Shown here piece after piece: positions 17,728-25,202 of a stretch of 64,000 nt of DNA (positions are counted from its first letter, which is position 1; each line of letters starts with the position of its first letter). Under the pieces are notes generated by a model. The model searched no databases, was not told the DNA's origin, and saw nothing but the letters and a program-made list of their open reading frames with translations. Made by a program: the position numbers and the translations under genes. Where the stretch lies: contig NZ_BDAI01000009.1 of NCBI RefSeq assembly GCF_002091755.1, positions 135,857 through 199,856 on the forward strand, read 5' to 3'. Source of the stretch: Pseudomonas nitroreducens NBRC 12694. Its GTDB lineage: Bacteria > Pseudomonadota > Gammaproteobacteria > Pseudomonadales > Pseudomonadaceae.

Positions 17728-17751
17728 CTCCGGGCAGGGGAGTGCCCGGAG
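17728..17751 (-). promoter_or_regulatory. Hairpin in the leader of the ThuA-like gene
   Basis: CTCCGGGCA (17728-17736) and TGCCCGGAG (17743-17751) pair perfectly around a six-base loop. It lies in the 122-base gap between a small open reading frame and the ThuA-like gene, next to an A-rich tract (rc of 17764-17795). It may control processing or attenuation. Confidence 0.4.
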
Positions 17752-17803
17752 CGCAGGCGGCATTGCGCTGGTTGGTTGTTCTCGTTGGTTTTCTTGAGTG
17801 GAT

Positions 17804-18040
17804 TCAGGCGGCGCGGTGGCTGCCGCGGCCTGGGATCGAGGTGCTCTCCTGCGCCTTGGCTGCGCAGAGCGCGGCGTTCTGCGCCGGTGCGATCACCTCC
17901 GGGTAATCGGAGAGCGCAGCGGCATCGGGCAGGAAGACGAAGAAGTGACCCGCAAGGGCGTGCCGGGAGGCCGCGGGTTGCGAGCTGGACTGGCCGGCAT
18001 GCGGGGTGGAGCCGCACGGGTCATGAAGGGAGCTGGCCAT
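17804..18040 (-). CDS. Small protein of 78 aa, first in the minus-strand operon
   Basis: The frame starts at ATG 18040 with a good GAGGTG five bases upstream. It follows the minus promoter and operator by about 45 bases. The N-terminal half is polar (HDPCGSTPHAGQSSSQPAAS). The middle reads HFFVFLPDAAALSDYPEVIA and the tail is basic. I do not recognise a family. Its position between operator and enzyme genes, and its ribosome binding site, are the case for it being translated. It could instead be a leader without a stable product. Confidence 0.45.
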   Translation of the reverse strand: MASSLHDPCGSTPHAGQSSSQPAASRHALAGHFFVFLPDAAALSDYPEVIAPAQNAALCAAKAQESTSIPGRGSHRAA

Positions 18041-18084
18041 GGTTTCACCTCGATCTTGTTTTTGGCGTGGCGTAATCGGCTAGG

Positions 18085-18100
18085 GGTTATACGTATAACC
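18085..18100. promoter_or_regulatory. Perfect LacI-type operator, minus-strand promoter
   Basis: GGTTATACGTATAACC is a perfect 16-bp palindrome with the central CG typical of LacI-family sites. It begins 8 bases downstream of the -10 element of the minus promoter (18109-18114), so binding would cover the transcription start. It shares the half-site TTATAC with the second site at 18416-18435. Confidence 0.75.
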
Positions 18101-18108
18101 TTAATTTC

Positions 18109-18136
18109 ACATTACCACCAGCAGAAGTCTTGTCAA
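18109..18136 (-). promoter_or_regulatory. Promoter of the minus-strand enzyme operon
   Basis: On the minus strand TTGACA (18136-18131) and TAATGT (18114-18109) are 16 bases apart. The LacI-type palindrome follows directly. It would drive the small frame at 18040, then the ThuA-like protein and the enzymes down to 10962. Confidence 0.6.
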
Positions 18137-18378
18137 TACCAGGCGTCGACCAAGGCGATGCCAAGCCTGGGGCGCGGCTTCCAGGCTGTATTCGGTGGCT
18201 GAAAGATGAGCCTTCGACTCGCTCGAAACGCATTTTGTCGCTTTTGGATATGTCGCCAGATCCGCCGATAATGCGGCTTGTAGGCGAAATCTGAGAGGCG
18301 GTGCCGATGCTCTACGGGAATTCTGACCATTTGGTCACTGCGCCGGTTTCCTAAAAACGACTCTGCTAAACAAGCCCA

Positions 18379-18406
18379 TTGACAAGCCAGGCGGTGGTGA
18401 TAGCTT
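18379..18406 (+). promoter_or_regulatory. Promoter of the ABC transporter operon
   Basis: TTGACA (18379-18384) and TAGCTT (18401-18406) are 16 bases apart, followed by the second palindrome at 18416. The arrangement mirrors the minus-strand promoter. Confidence 0.55.
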
Positions 18407-18415
18407 CGAAAGAAA

Positions 18416-18435
18416 CGAGTTATACGAATAACTCG
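18416..18435. promoter_or_regulatory. LacI-type operator, plus-strand promoter
   Basis: CGAGTTATACGAATAACTCG is a 20-bp palindrome broken at one central pair, with central CG. It starts 10 bases after the -10 element and 30 bases before the small frame at 18465. Half-site TTAT matches the 18085 operator. Confidence 0.7.
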
Positions 18436-18464
18436 ATAACAAGACACGAGCGAGGTACCCACCC

Positions 18465-18605
18465 ATGAACACGAATTCCGGCGCGCTGGCGGGCTCGATC
18501 ATCGAGGGAGTGGCGTCCAGCGGCCTGCGGGCCGACCTCGCCACCGTGCGGGCCGGCGGCGTTGCGCCGGCCGTGTCCAGCCACGTCCTGCGGCTGCGGC
18601 TCTAG
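18465..18605 (+). CDS. Possible 46-aa leader peptide of the ABC transporter operon
   Basis: ATG 18465 has GAGGT eight bases upstream and reads MNTNSGALAGSIIEGVASSG, then LRADLATVRAGGVAPAVSSH and VLRLRL before TAG at 18603-18605. It begins 30 bases after the operator. No family is recognised. The short length and position suggest a leader or small regulatory peptide. A second small frame sits in the same position on the divergent strand. Confidence 0.4.
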   Translation: MNTNSGALAGSIIEGVASSGLRADLATVRAGGVAPAVSSHVLRLRL

Positions 18606-18741
18606 CCCACTTTCTTCGCATTCCAACACTGCCGGTCAGCCGGCCGAATCGACGCTCGACCGGGCCATCCAGGGCCCCGGCGAGCCCGTACCTGGTCGTT
18701 TCATCGCTTCATCCAAAACCTACAAGACAGGAGCAACACAG

Positions 18742-20034
18742 GTGAAAACACACAAGCCAGCGAAGGGGCATGGCCCCGTCAATCCAGGCAGGTTCTGCGC
18801 CTGCATCGCCTTGCTCGGCGCGGCGCTGGGCGCTTCTGCCGCGATGGCCGAACAGCGTCTGGAGGTACTGCACTCCTGGGTCTCCGACAGCGAGGTGAAG
18901 GCGGTCACCGTGATTAAGCAGAACCTTGCTGCCAAGGGCGTGACCTGGGTCGATTCGGCCGTCGGCGGCATGAGCGGCAGCAATGCCCAGCAGGCGCTGC
19001 GGGCGCGGGTGACCGCAGGTGATCCGCCGGCTGCCATGCAGTTCCTCGGGCACGAAGGGATGATCTGGGCCGAACAGGGCATGCTCGCCAGCCTTGATCA
19101 GGAGGCCAAGGCCAACCAGTGGGACGCCGCGGTACCCGATCCCCTCAAGCCGTTCCTCAAGCAGGGCGGCGAGTGGAAGGCGGTGCCGGTCAACACTCAC
19201 CGGCAGAACTGGCTGTGGGCCAACGCCAAAGCCTTCGAGAAGGCCGGGGTGAAGCCGCCGCACACCTGGGACGAGCTGATCGGCATGGGCGACAAGCTGC
19301 GTGCGGCCGGCTACGTACCGCTGGCGATCAGCGATGAGCCCTGGCAGATCGGCATTGTCTTCGACGCGATCCTGATCGACCTCTACGGCGCCGACTTCTA
19401 CAAGAAGACCGCCATCGACCTGGACAAGGACGCCCTCGGCAGCCCGCAGATGGTCAAGGTGTTCGACACCCTGCGCCAGGTGCGTGGCCTGGCCGACAAC
19501 AACTTCCCCGGCCGCGACTGGGCGGTGGCCACCGGCATGGTGATCAACGGCAAGGCGGCCATGCAGTTCATGGGCGACTGGGCCAAGGGCGAGTTCCTCG
19601 CCAAGGGCATGAAGCCGGGTAGCGACTTCCTCTGCCTGGAGACCCCCGGCAAGGAGATTTCCTTCCAGTTCGTGATGGACACCTTCGGCATGTTCAAGGT
19701 CAAGGACCCGGCGGTGCAGAAGGCCCAGGTGCTGCTGGCCGACGTGACCATGGACAAGAAGACCCAGCATGACTTCAGCCTGATCAAGGGCTCGATCCCG
19801 GCGCGTACCGATGTCGATATCTCCGACTACGACAGCTGCGGCATCAAGGCTGCCGAGGACCGCGCCACGGCGCTCAAGTCCGGCGCACTGGTCGGCGCCA
19901 TGACCCATGGTTTCGCCAGCCAGGCCGAATTCGCCAACGTGTTCCAGGATGTGGCGAGCAAGTTCTTCGTGACCGACATGAGTTCGCAGGATGCGGTGAA
20001 CATGCTGGTCCAGGGCATCGATAACGCGCGGTGA
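18742..20034 (+). CDS. Sugar ABC transporter periplasmic binding protein
   Basis: This 430-residue family 1 solute-binding protein starts at GTG 18742, eight bases after GGAG. A signal peptide is clear: basic start, hydrophobic stretch CACIALLGAALGASAAMA, and likely cleavage before EQRLEV. The mature start VLHSWVSDSEVKAV resembles the glucose/mannose-binding GtsA type. LGHEGMIWAEQGMLASLD and AMQFMGDWAKGEF are typical ligand-lobe segments. It would capture a sugar or glycoside in the periplasm and hand it to the two permeases encoded next. The gene begins the transporter part of the plus-strand operon, under the 18416 operator. Confidence 0.9.
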   Translation: MKTHKPAKGHGPVNPGRFCACIALLGAALGASAAMAEQRLEVLHSWVSDSEVKAVTVIKQNLAAKGVTWVDSAVGGMSGSNAQQALRARVTAGDPPAAMQFLGHEGMIWAEQGMLASLDQEAKANQWDAAVPDPLKPFLKQGGEWKAVPVNTHRQNWLWANAKAFEKAGVKPPHTWDELIGMGDKLRAAGYVPLAISDEPWQIGIVFDAILIDLYGADFYKKTAIDLDKDALGSPQMVKVFDTLRQVRGLADNNFPGRDWAVATGMVINGKAAMQFMGDWAKGEFLAKGMKPGSDFLCLETPGKEISFQFVMDTFGMFKVKDPAVQKAQVLLADVTMDKKTQHDFSLIKGSIPARTDVDISDYDSCGIKAAEDRATALKSGALVGAMTHGFASQAEFANVFQDVASKFFVTDMSSQDAVNMLVQGIDNAR

Positions 20035-20039
20035 TCGTC

Positions 20040-21008
20040 ATGCAAGATACTTCCCTGAAGTCGCCTCGCGCCCTGGTCGAAGTGGAAGCGGGAGTGGCCG
20101 AAGTCGGCCGCTCCACGCCACCTTCCGGCGCACGGCGCTGGCTGGCCCGGCACCTGCCGAAGCTGGTCCTGGCCCCCAGTACCTTCGTGGTGCTGATCGC
20201 GGTCTACGTCTTCATCGCCTGGACGGCGTGGATTTCCCTGTCCTCGTCCAAGGTGGTGCCCATTTACGACTTCGTCGGCCTGGAACAGTACGTGCGCCTC
20301 TGGGCAACTGAGCGCTGGCACACCGCGGTGGTCAACTTGTTCGTCTTCAGCAGCCTGTTCCTGATCGGCGCAGTGCTGATCGGCCTGCTGCTGGCGATTC
20401 TGCTGGACCAGCGGGTGAGGGCGGAGGGCGCATTGCGGGCGATCTATCTGTACCCGATGGCGCTGTCCTTCATCGTCACCGGCACCGCCTGGAAATGGAT
20501 TCTCAATCCGGGGCTGGGCATCCAGAAGGTGGTCAACGACCTGGGTTGGGACAGCTTCGTCTTCAACTGGATCGTCGACCCCCGCTACGCCATCTACACG
20601 GTGGTGATTGCCGGTATCTGGCAGTCCTCGGGGTTCGCCATGGCGGTGTTCCTGGCGGGGTTGCGCGGCATCGACAACTCGATCATCAAGGCCGCGCAGA
20701 TCGAGGGCGCGAGCCTGCCGCAGATCTACTGGCGGATCATCGTGCCGATGCTGCGTCCGGCCTTCCTCAGCGTCGTGGTGCTGCTCAGCCACATCGCGAT
20801 CAAGAGCTTCGACCTGGTCCTGGCGCTGACCAACGCCGGCCCCGGCGGCTCTACCGAATTGCCGTCGACCTTCATGTTCGCCGCCAGTTTCCGCCGCAAC
20901 CAGCTGGGCGTGGGCGCGGCGAGCGCAATGATGATGCTGATGACCGTCGCCGCGATCATCGTGCCTTACCTCTACTCGGAACTGCGAGGCCGCCGCGATG
21001 AGCACTGA
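20040..21008 (+). CDS. Sugar ABC transporter permease, MalF/GtsB type
   Basis: This 322-residue inner membrane protein has about six helices and the permease EAA-type loop EGASLPQIYWRIIVPMLRP near residue 230, which contacts the ATPase. An N-terminal cytoplasmic tail of about 45 residues precedes the first helix (LAPSTFVVLIAVYVFIAWTA). ATG 20040 is taken as the start; a GTG at 20031 overlaps the stop of the binding-protein gene and is also possible. The 3' end overlaps the next permease gene by 11 bases, which indicates coupled translation. Confidence 0.9.
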   Translation: MQDTSLKSPRALVEVEAGVAEVGRSTPPSGARRWLARHLPKLVLAPSTFVVLIAVYVFIAWTAWISLSSSKVVPIYDFVGLEQYVRLWATERWHTAVVNLFVFSSLFLIGAVLIGLLLAILLDQRVRAEGALRAIYLYPMALSFIVTGTAWKWILNPGLGIQKVVNDLGWDSFVFNWIVDPRYAIYTVVIAGIWQSSGFAMAVFLAGLRGIDNSIIKAAQIEGASLPQIYWRIIVPMLRPAFLSVVVLLSHIAIKSFDLVLALTNAGPGGSTELPSTFMFAASFRRNQLGVGAASAMMMLMTVAAIIVPYLYSELRGRRDEH

Positions 21009-21873
21009 CCTGCAAGGCTTCTCCCGTTACCTGGGCGGGCGCCTGTTCATCTACCTGGCGCTGGTGCTGGTGGCGCTGGTCTACCTGATGCCGCTGTGGG
21101 TGATGCTCGTCACCTCGGTGAAGGACCTCGATGAGATCTACAACGGCTCCTTCATCGGCTTGCCGCAGCACATCACCTTCGAGGCCTGGGACAAGGCCTG
21201 GTCCAGCGCGTGTATCGGCACCGAGTGCGTCGGGCTGCGCGGCTACTTCCTCAACTCGATCCTCATGGTGGTGCCGGCGGTGGCGCTGTCGACACTAATC
21301 GGAGCGCTGAACGGCTACACCCTGACGAAGTGGGAATTCAAGGGCGCCAATGTGCTCTTCGGCCTGCTGCTGTTCGGCTGCTTCCTGCCGTTCCAGGCGG
21401 TGCTGCTGCCGATCGCCCAGTCGCTGGGCTATCTGGGGCTGGCCGGATCGATCAAGGGTCTGATCTTGGTCCACACGGTCTACGGCATCAGCTTCACCAC
21501 GCTGTTCTTCCGCAACTACTTCATCGGCCTGCCGGGTGATCTGACGCGCGCCGCGCTGGTGGATGGGGCAGGGTTCTTCCGCATCTTCTGGAGCATCATG
21601 CTGCCGGCCTCGATCCCGATCATCGTGGTCTCCTGCATCTGGCAGTTCACCCAGATCTGGAACGACTTCCTCTTCGGCGTCTCCTTCACCTCCGGCTCCA
21701 ACACACCGATCACGGTCGCGCTGAACAACATCGTCAACGTCACCGCCGGCCGCAAGCAGTACAACGTCGACATGGCTGCCGCCATGGTCGCCGGCATTCC
21801 AACTCTGGTCGTCTACATCCTGGCGGGTCGCTACTTCGTGCGTGGCCTGACCGCTGGCGCAGTCAAGGGGTAA
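20998..21873 (+). CDS. Sugar ABC transporter permease, MalG/GtsC type
   Basis: This 291-residue partner permease has six helices and the EAA loop DGAGFFRIFWSIMLPASIPI near residue 185. It starts inside the end of the previous permease gene. A periplasmic loop after the first helix contains two cysteines (SACIGTECVGLRGYF), as in the Gts family. It completes the membrane channel with the other permease. The C-terminus ends YFVRGLTAGAVKG, the usual form for this family. The ATPase gene follows after six bases. Confidence 0.9.
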   Translation: MSTDLQGFSRYLGGRLFIYLALVLVALVYLMPLWVMLVTSVKDLDEIYNGSFIGLPQHITFEAWDKAWSSACIGTECVGLRGYFLNSILMVVPAVALSTLIGALNGYTLTKWEFKGANVLFGLLLFGCFLPFQAVLLPIAQSLGYLGLAGSIKGLILVHTVYGISFTTLFFRNYFIGLPGDLTRAALVDGAGFFRIFWSIMLPASIPIIVVSCIWQFTQIWNDFLFGVSFTSGSNTPITVALNNIVNVTAGRKQYNVDMAAAMVAGIPTLVVYILAGRYFVRGLTAGAVKG

Positions 21874-21879
21874 AGAACT

Positions 21880-22980
21880 ATGGCAACTCTTCAGATCGAC
21901 GGCGTGAGCAAGAGCTACGGCGACCTCGATATTCTCAAGCGGGTGGATATTTCCATCGATCCGGGCGATTTCCTGGTGCTGCTCGGCCCCTCGGGCTGCG
22001 GCAAGTCCACACTGCTCAACCTGATCGCCGGGCTCGACGACATCAGCGCCGGGGAGATCCGCATCGCCGGCCAGCGGGTGAACGAGCTGTCGCCCAGGGA
22101 TCGCGACATCGCCATGGTGTTCCAGTCCTATGCGCTGTACCCGACCATGAGCGTGCGCGAGAACATCGAGTTCGGCATGAAGATCCGCAAGGTCCCGGCG
22201 GCCGAGCGCGCCGAGGCAGTCAAGCGGGTCGCCGCGCTGCTGCAGATCGAGCCGCTGCTGGAGCGCAAGCCTTCGCAGCTCTCCGGCGGTCAGCGCCAGC
22301 GCGTAGCCATGGGCCGTGCCTTGGTGCGCAACCCCAAGTTGTTCCTGTTCGACGAGCCACTGTCCAACCTCGACGCGAAGCTGCGGGTCGACATGCGCAC
22401 CGAGATCAAGAAGCTGCACCAGCGCCTGGGCACCACCATCGTCTACGTGACCCACGACCAGATCGAAGCCATGACCATGGCCACCAAGGTCGCGGTGATG
22501 AAGGACGGCTACGTGCAGCAACTGGCCGACCCGGAAACCATCTACGACACGCCGGCCTCTGTGTACGTGGCGCGCTTCGTCGGCTCGCCGGCGATGAACA
22601 TCATCCCGGCCAGTTTCCGCCTGACCGACCGCGGCCCGCAGTTGCTGTTCCGCAAGCCGGACGGCAGCACGGTGAGCCTGGGTGACGTGCACATTTCGGA
22701 CGAGACCGCACGGCAGTATTCCGGCCGCGATGTGCTGGTGGGCATCCGCCCGGAAACCTTCCGCAGCGTGACGGCCGGGCAGCCCGGCGCCTTCGACGTG
22801 GATGTCGAGGTGATCGAGCCGACCGGACCGGACACCCTGGCCTTCTTCACCCTCGGCGGCACCGAGGTGATCGCCCGCCTGGAGCCGCGCAGCGTGCAGT
22901 CCGGCCGTAGTGCCTGCCTGAGCGTGAACATGGAGAAGGTGGTGCTGTTCGACCGCGACAGCGAGAAGCGCATCCATTAA
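21880..22980 (+). CDS. ABC transporter ATPase, MalK/UgpC type
   Basis: This 366-residue ATPase has Walker A GPSGCGKST (residues 36-44), Q-loop FQSYALYP, signature LSGGQRQR, Walker B LFLFDEP, D-loop SNLDAKLR and the switch histidine in VYVTHDQIEA. The C-terminal OB-fold domain of about 120 residues (VGIRPETFRS) is the type found in carbohydrate importers and may bind regulators. It powers the importer encoded by the three genes before it. The phosphatase gene follows after 70 bases, so the operon probably continues. Confidence 0.92.
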   Translation: MATLQIDGVSKSYGDLDILKRVDISIDPGDFLVLLGPSGCGKSTLLNLIAGLDDISAGEIRIAGQRVNELSPRDRDIAMVFQSYALYPTMSVRENIEFGMKIRKVPAAERAEAVKRVAALLQIEPLLERKPSQLSGGQRQRVAMGRALVRNPKLFLFDEPLSNLDAKLRVDMRTEIKKLHQRLGTTIVYVTHDQIEAMTMATKVAVMKDGYVQQLADPETIYDTPASVYVARFVGSPAMNIIPASFRLTDRGPQLLFRKPDGSTVSLGDVHISDETARQYSGRDVLVGIRPETFRSVTAGQPGAFDVDVEVIEPTGPDTLAFFTLGGTEVIARLEPRSVQSGRSACLSVNMEKVVLFDRDSEKRIH

Positions 22981-23050
22981 CCCAGTAAGCAACACAGGGC
23001 CCGCCAGGGATGGCCGGCACCGTTACCCAAGCAGACCGAGGACTCAAGTG

Positions 23051-23839
23051 ATGTCGCTTTCCGAATCCGAACTTGCCTGCCACCTGAGCTTCGCCCAGGA
23101 GCTTGCCGATGCTGCCGCTGCGCAAGTGCTGCCGTACTTTCGCTCCACCTATGAGCTGGAGAACAAGGACGCGGGGCACTTCGACCCAGTGACTACAGCG
23201 GATCGTGCTGCTGAAAGATTGATGCGCGAGCTGATTGCGCAACGCTATCCGGACGACGGCATCCTGGGTGAAGAGGAGGGCAGGGTAGTCGGCCGTTCGG
23301 GACGTCACTGGGTGCTGGACCCCATCGATGGCACTCGGGCATTCATCACCGGGCTTCCCCTGTGGGGTGTGCTGGTGGCGTTCAACGACGGCAACCGTCC
23401 GCTCGTGGGCGTGGTCGACCAGCCCTTCACCCGCGAGCGCTTCTGCGGAAATGGCGCGCGGGCCTGGCTCAATGGCCGCGTGATTGGCTGCCGTCCCTGC
23501 GATCGCCTGGAGCAGGCAAGCATCATGAGCACCAGCCCGGAGAACTTCGCCACTGCCGGGCACCAGCAGTCCTTCCAGAGGGTCGCCGGGAGGGTGCGCA
23601 TGACCCGCTATGGCGGTGACTGCTACGCCTTCTGCATGGTCGCCCTGGGGCAACTGGATGCGGTCATCGAGCCTGCCCTCAAGCCGTACGACATCCAGGC
23701 GCTGATCCCGATCATCGAGGGGGCGGGCGGCGTCGTCAGCACCTGGGAGGGTGGCGACGCGCAGCACGGCGGTGCTGTCGTGGTAAGCGGGGACCGGAGG
23801 CTTCATGAGCAGATCCTCGCGAGCCTGGCCGGTGGCTGA
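23051..23839 (+). CDS. HisN/inositol-monophosphatase-family phosphatase
   Basis: This 262-residue protein is a magnesium-dependent phosphatase of the IMPase superfamily, closest to the histidinol-phosphate phosphatase HisN type. GEEEG, DPIDGTRAFITG and the C-terminal KPYDIQALIPIIEGAGG carry the metal-binding acids. In this setting it may remove phosphate from a sugar or cyclitol phosphate and not from histidinol phosphate. ATG 23051 has GAGG nine bases upstream. It is the last gene of the transporter operon and is followed by a possible terminator. Together with the HisD-family enzyme at 4569 it gives the locus two homologues of histidine-biosynthesis enzymes without any other his gene. Confidence 0.83.
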   Translation: MSLSESELACHLSFAQELADAAAAQVLPYFRSTYELENKDAGHFDPVTTADRAAERLMRELIAQRYPDDGILGEEEGRVVGRSGRHWVLDPIDGTRAFITGLPLWGVLVAFNDGNRPLVGVVDQPFTRERFCGNGARAWLNGRVIGCRPCDRLEQASIMSTSPENFATAGHQQSFQRVAGRVRMTRYGGDCYAFCMVALGQLDAVIEPALKPYDIQALIPIIEGAGGVVSTWEGGDAQHGGAVVVSGDRRLHEQILASLAGG

Positions 23840-23897
23840 GCCGCTTGCCAACTGATTTCAACTGTTGCGCCTCGGTGCCCGAGCAGGGCCCGGGACG

Positions 23898-23949
23898 GGG
23901 CTCACGGTCTGGCATAGGTTGTCGGCAGCCGGTCCGGGAGCCCTTTTTT
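23898..23949 (+). terminator. Possible terminator of the transporter operon
   Basis: GGGCTC (23898-23903) can pair with GAGCCC (23938-23943), followed by six T (23944-23949). The 34-base loop region holds further pairing. It lies between the phosphatase gene and the second LacI gene. Confidence 0.45.
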
Positions 23950-23994
23950 CTGTCGTCAACGCGGTAGCCCGCGTCATATCCAGAGGTGCTTGCG

Positions 23995-25089
23995 ATGATA
24001 TCCATGAAGGACGTAGCGCTTGCCGCGGGCGTTTCACAGCCAGCGGTCTCCTACGCCTACAGCGGCTCGCCAAAGGTATCGGCGGCGCAGCGTGAGCACA
24101 TCTTCGCGGTCGCCGAGGAGCTGGGCTATCCGGGACCCAACCTGCGCGCGCGCAGCCTGCGCTCGGGGCGTATCGGCGCCATCGGGCTGATCGTCATGGA
24201 CCAGCTGTCCTACGCCATCGACGACCCCTGGGCCACCGCACTGCTGCGCGGCATCAGCAATATCAACGAACTGTCCAACGTCGCCCTGACGCTGTTCCCC
24301 ATGAACAGCCGGCGTCTGGAAGAAGATGGCCAGGGCGGCGACGTACACATGGCGGTGCGCGGCCTGGTGGACGGGCTGATCATCTCGACCCTGCCGGACG
24401 ATCATCCGACCATCCAGTACCTCATCAAGCGCAAGATCCCCTTCGTCGTGGTCGACTCGCCACGCATCGAGGGCGTGCCCTACGTGGGGATCGATGACCG
24501 TGGTGCCGCGCGCGAACAGATGCGCCACGTGCTTGGCCTGGGCCATCGGCGGATAGGCATTCTGCTGGAGCGCCTCAAGCCTGACGGCTATCGCGGCATG
24601 GTCGACGAGAGACGCTACAACCGCTCCACCGAAATGATCGTTCGCGAGCGCCTGACTGGCTACCTGGAAGAGGCCGCCACGGTTGGCCTGCGCTTCGAGG
24701 ACCTGCACGTGATCGAAGCCGGCGGCTTCGATACCGTGGTGGGCAAGGCCGCCGCCGAGACCCTGCTGCGCAAGCAAGAAGTGACGGCGGTGGTCGCCTG
24801 CTCGGACGTCATGGCGTTGTCTTGCCTGGCAGCGGCCCAGTCGCTGGACGTCGCCGTGCCGGGCGATGTCTCTGTGGTCGGTTTCGACGACATCCCGGAA
24901 GCGGCCGAGAAGGGGCTGACCACCATCCGCCAATCGCTATTGGAAAAGGGCGAGTGCGCGGCGAGGTTCCTTACCGATCTGCTGCATTCGCCTGAGTCCA
25001 GAATGCTGCCGCCGAAGGTAAAGATCTACCCGACCAAGCTGGTCGTCCGGACTTCCACGTCCCAGCCCAAGGCGTTTGACGGCGGATAG
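23995..25089 (+). CDS. LacI-family repressor, second paralogue
   Basis: This 364-residue repressor has the same layout and recognition helix as the 8618-9700 protein (MKDVALAAGVSQPAVSYAYS, then hinge RSLRSGRIGAIG). The effector domain aligns over its whole length and keeps VPYVGIDDRGAAREQMRH, STEMIVRERLTGYLEEA and GFDDIPEAAEKGLTTIRQ. Differences concentrate in the hinge-proximal loop (SGSPKV against NKPGKL) and the surface strand at the N-terminal subdomain. ATG 23995 follows GAGGTG by six bases. The two copies bracket the whole transporter/enzyme region, which suggests a duplicated regulator for one substrate or for two related inducers. Confidence 0.9.
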   Translation: MISMKDVALAAGVSQPAVSYAYSGSPKVSAAQREHIFAVAEELGYPGPNLRARSLRSGRIGAIGLIVMDQLSYAIDDPWATALLRGISNINELSNVALTLFPMNSRRLEEDGQGGDVHMAVRGLVDGLIISTLPDDHPTIQYLIKRKIPFVVVDSPRIEGVPYVGIDDRGAAREQMRHVLGLGHRRIGILLERLKPDGYRGMVDERRYNRSTEMIVRERLTGYLEEAATVGLRFEDLHVIEAGGFDTVVGKAAAETLLRKQEVTAVVACSDVMALSCLAAAQSLDVAVPGDVSVVGFDDIPEAAEKGLTTIRQSLLEKGECAARFLTDLLHSPESRMLPPKVKIYPTKLVVRTSTSQPKAFDGG

Positions 25090-25202
25090 CGGCCGTTTGC
25101 TGACATTGGTGAAAGGCCGCAATCGACCCAAAGCTGCCGTTCGGGAAAGGCCGAAACCGGCCGTAGCTGATGACACACCGGTTATAACAACCACTGGGTG
25201 GT

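Noticed and set aside
21295..22995. Long minus-strand frame opposite the permease and ATPase genes
   Set aside because: Antisense to an ABC ATPase with all motifs; composition is His/Gln/Asp-rich and domain-free.
25170..25197. GGTTATAACAACC as a third LacI operator
   Set aside because: It shares GGTTATA but is not a palindrome around CG. It more likely belongs to a small hairpin (AACCA...TGGTT) at the end of the RND gene.
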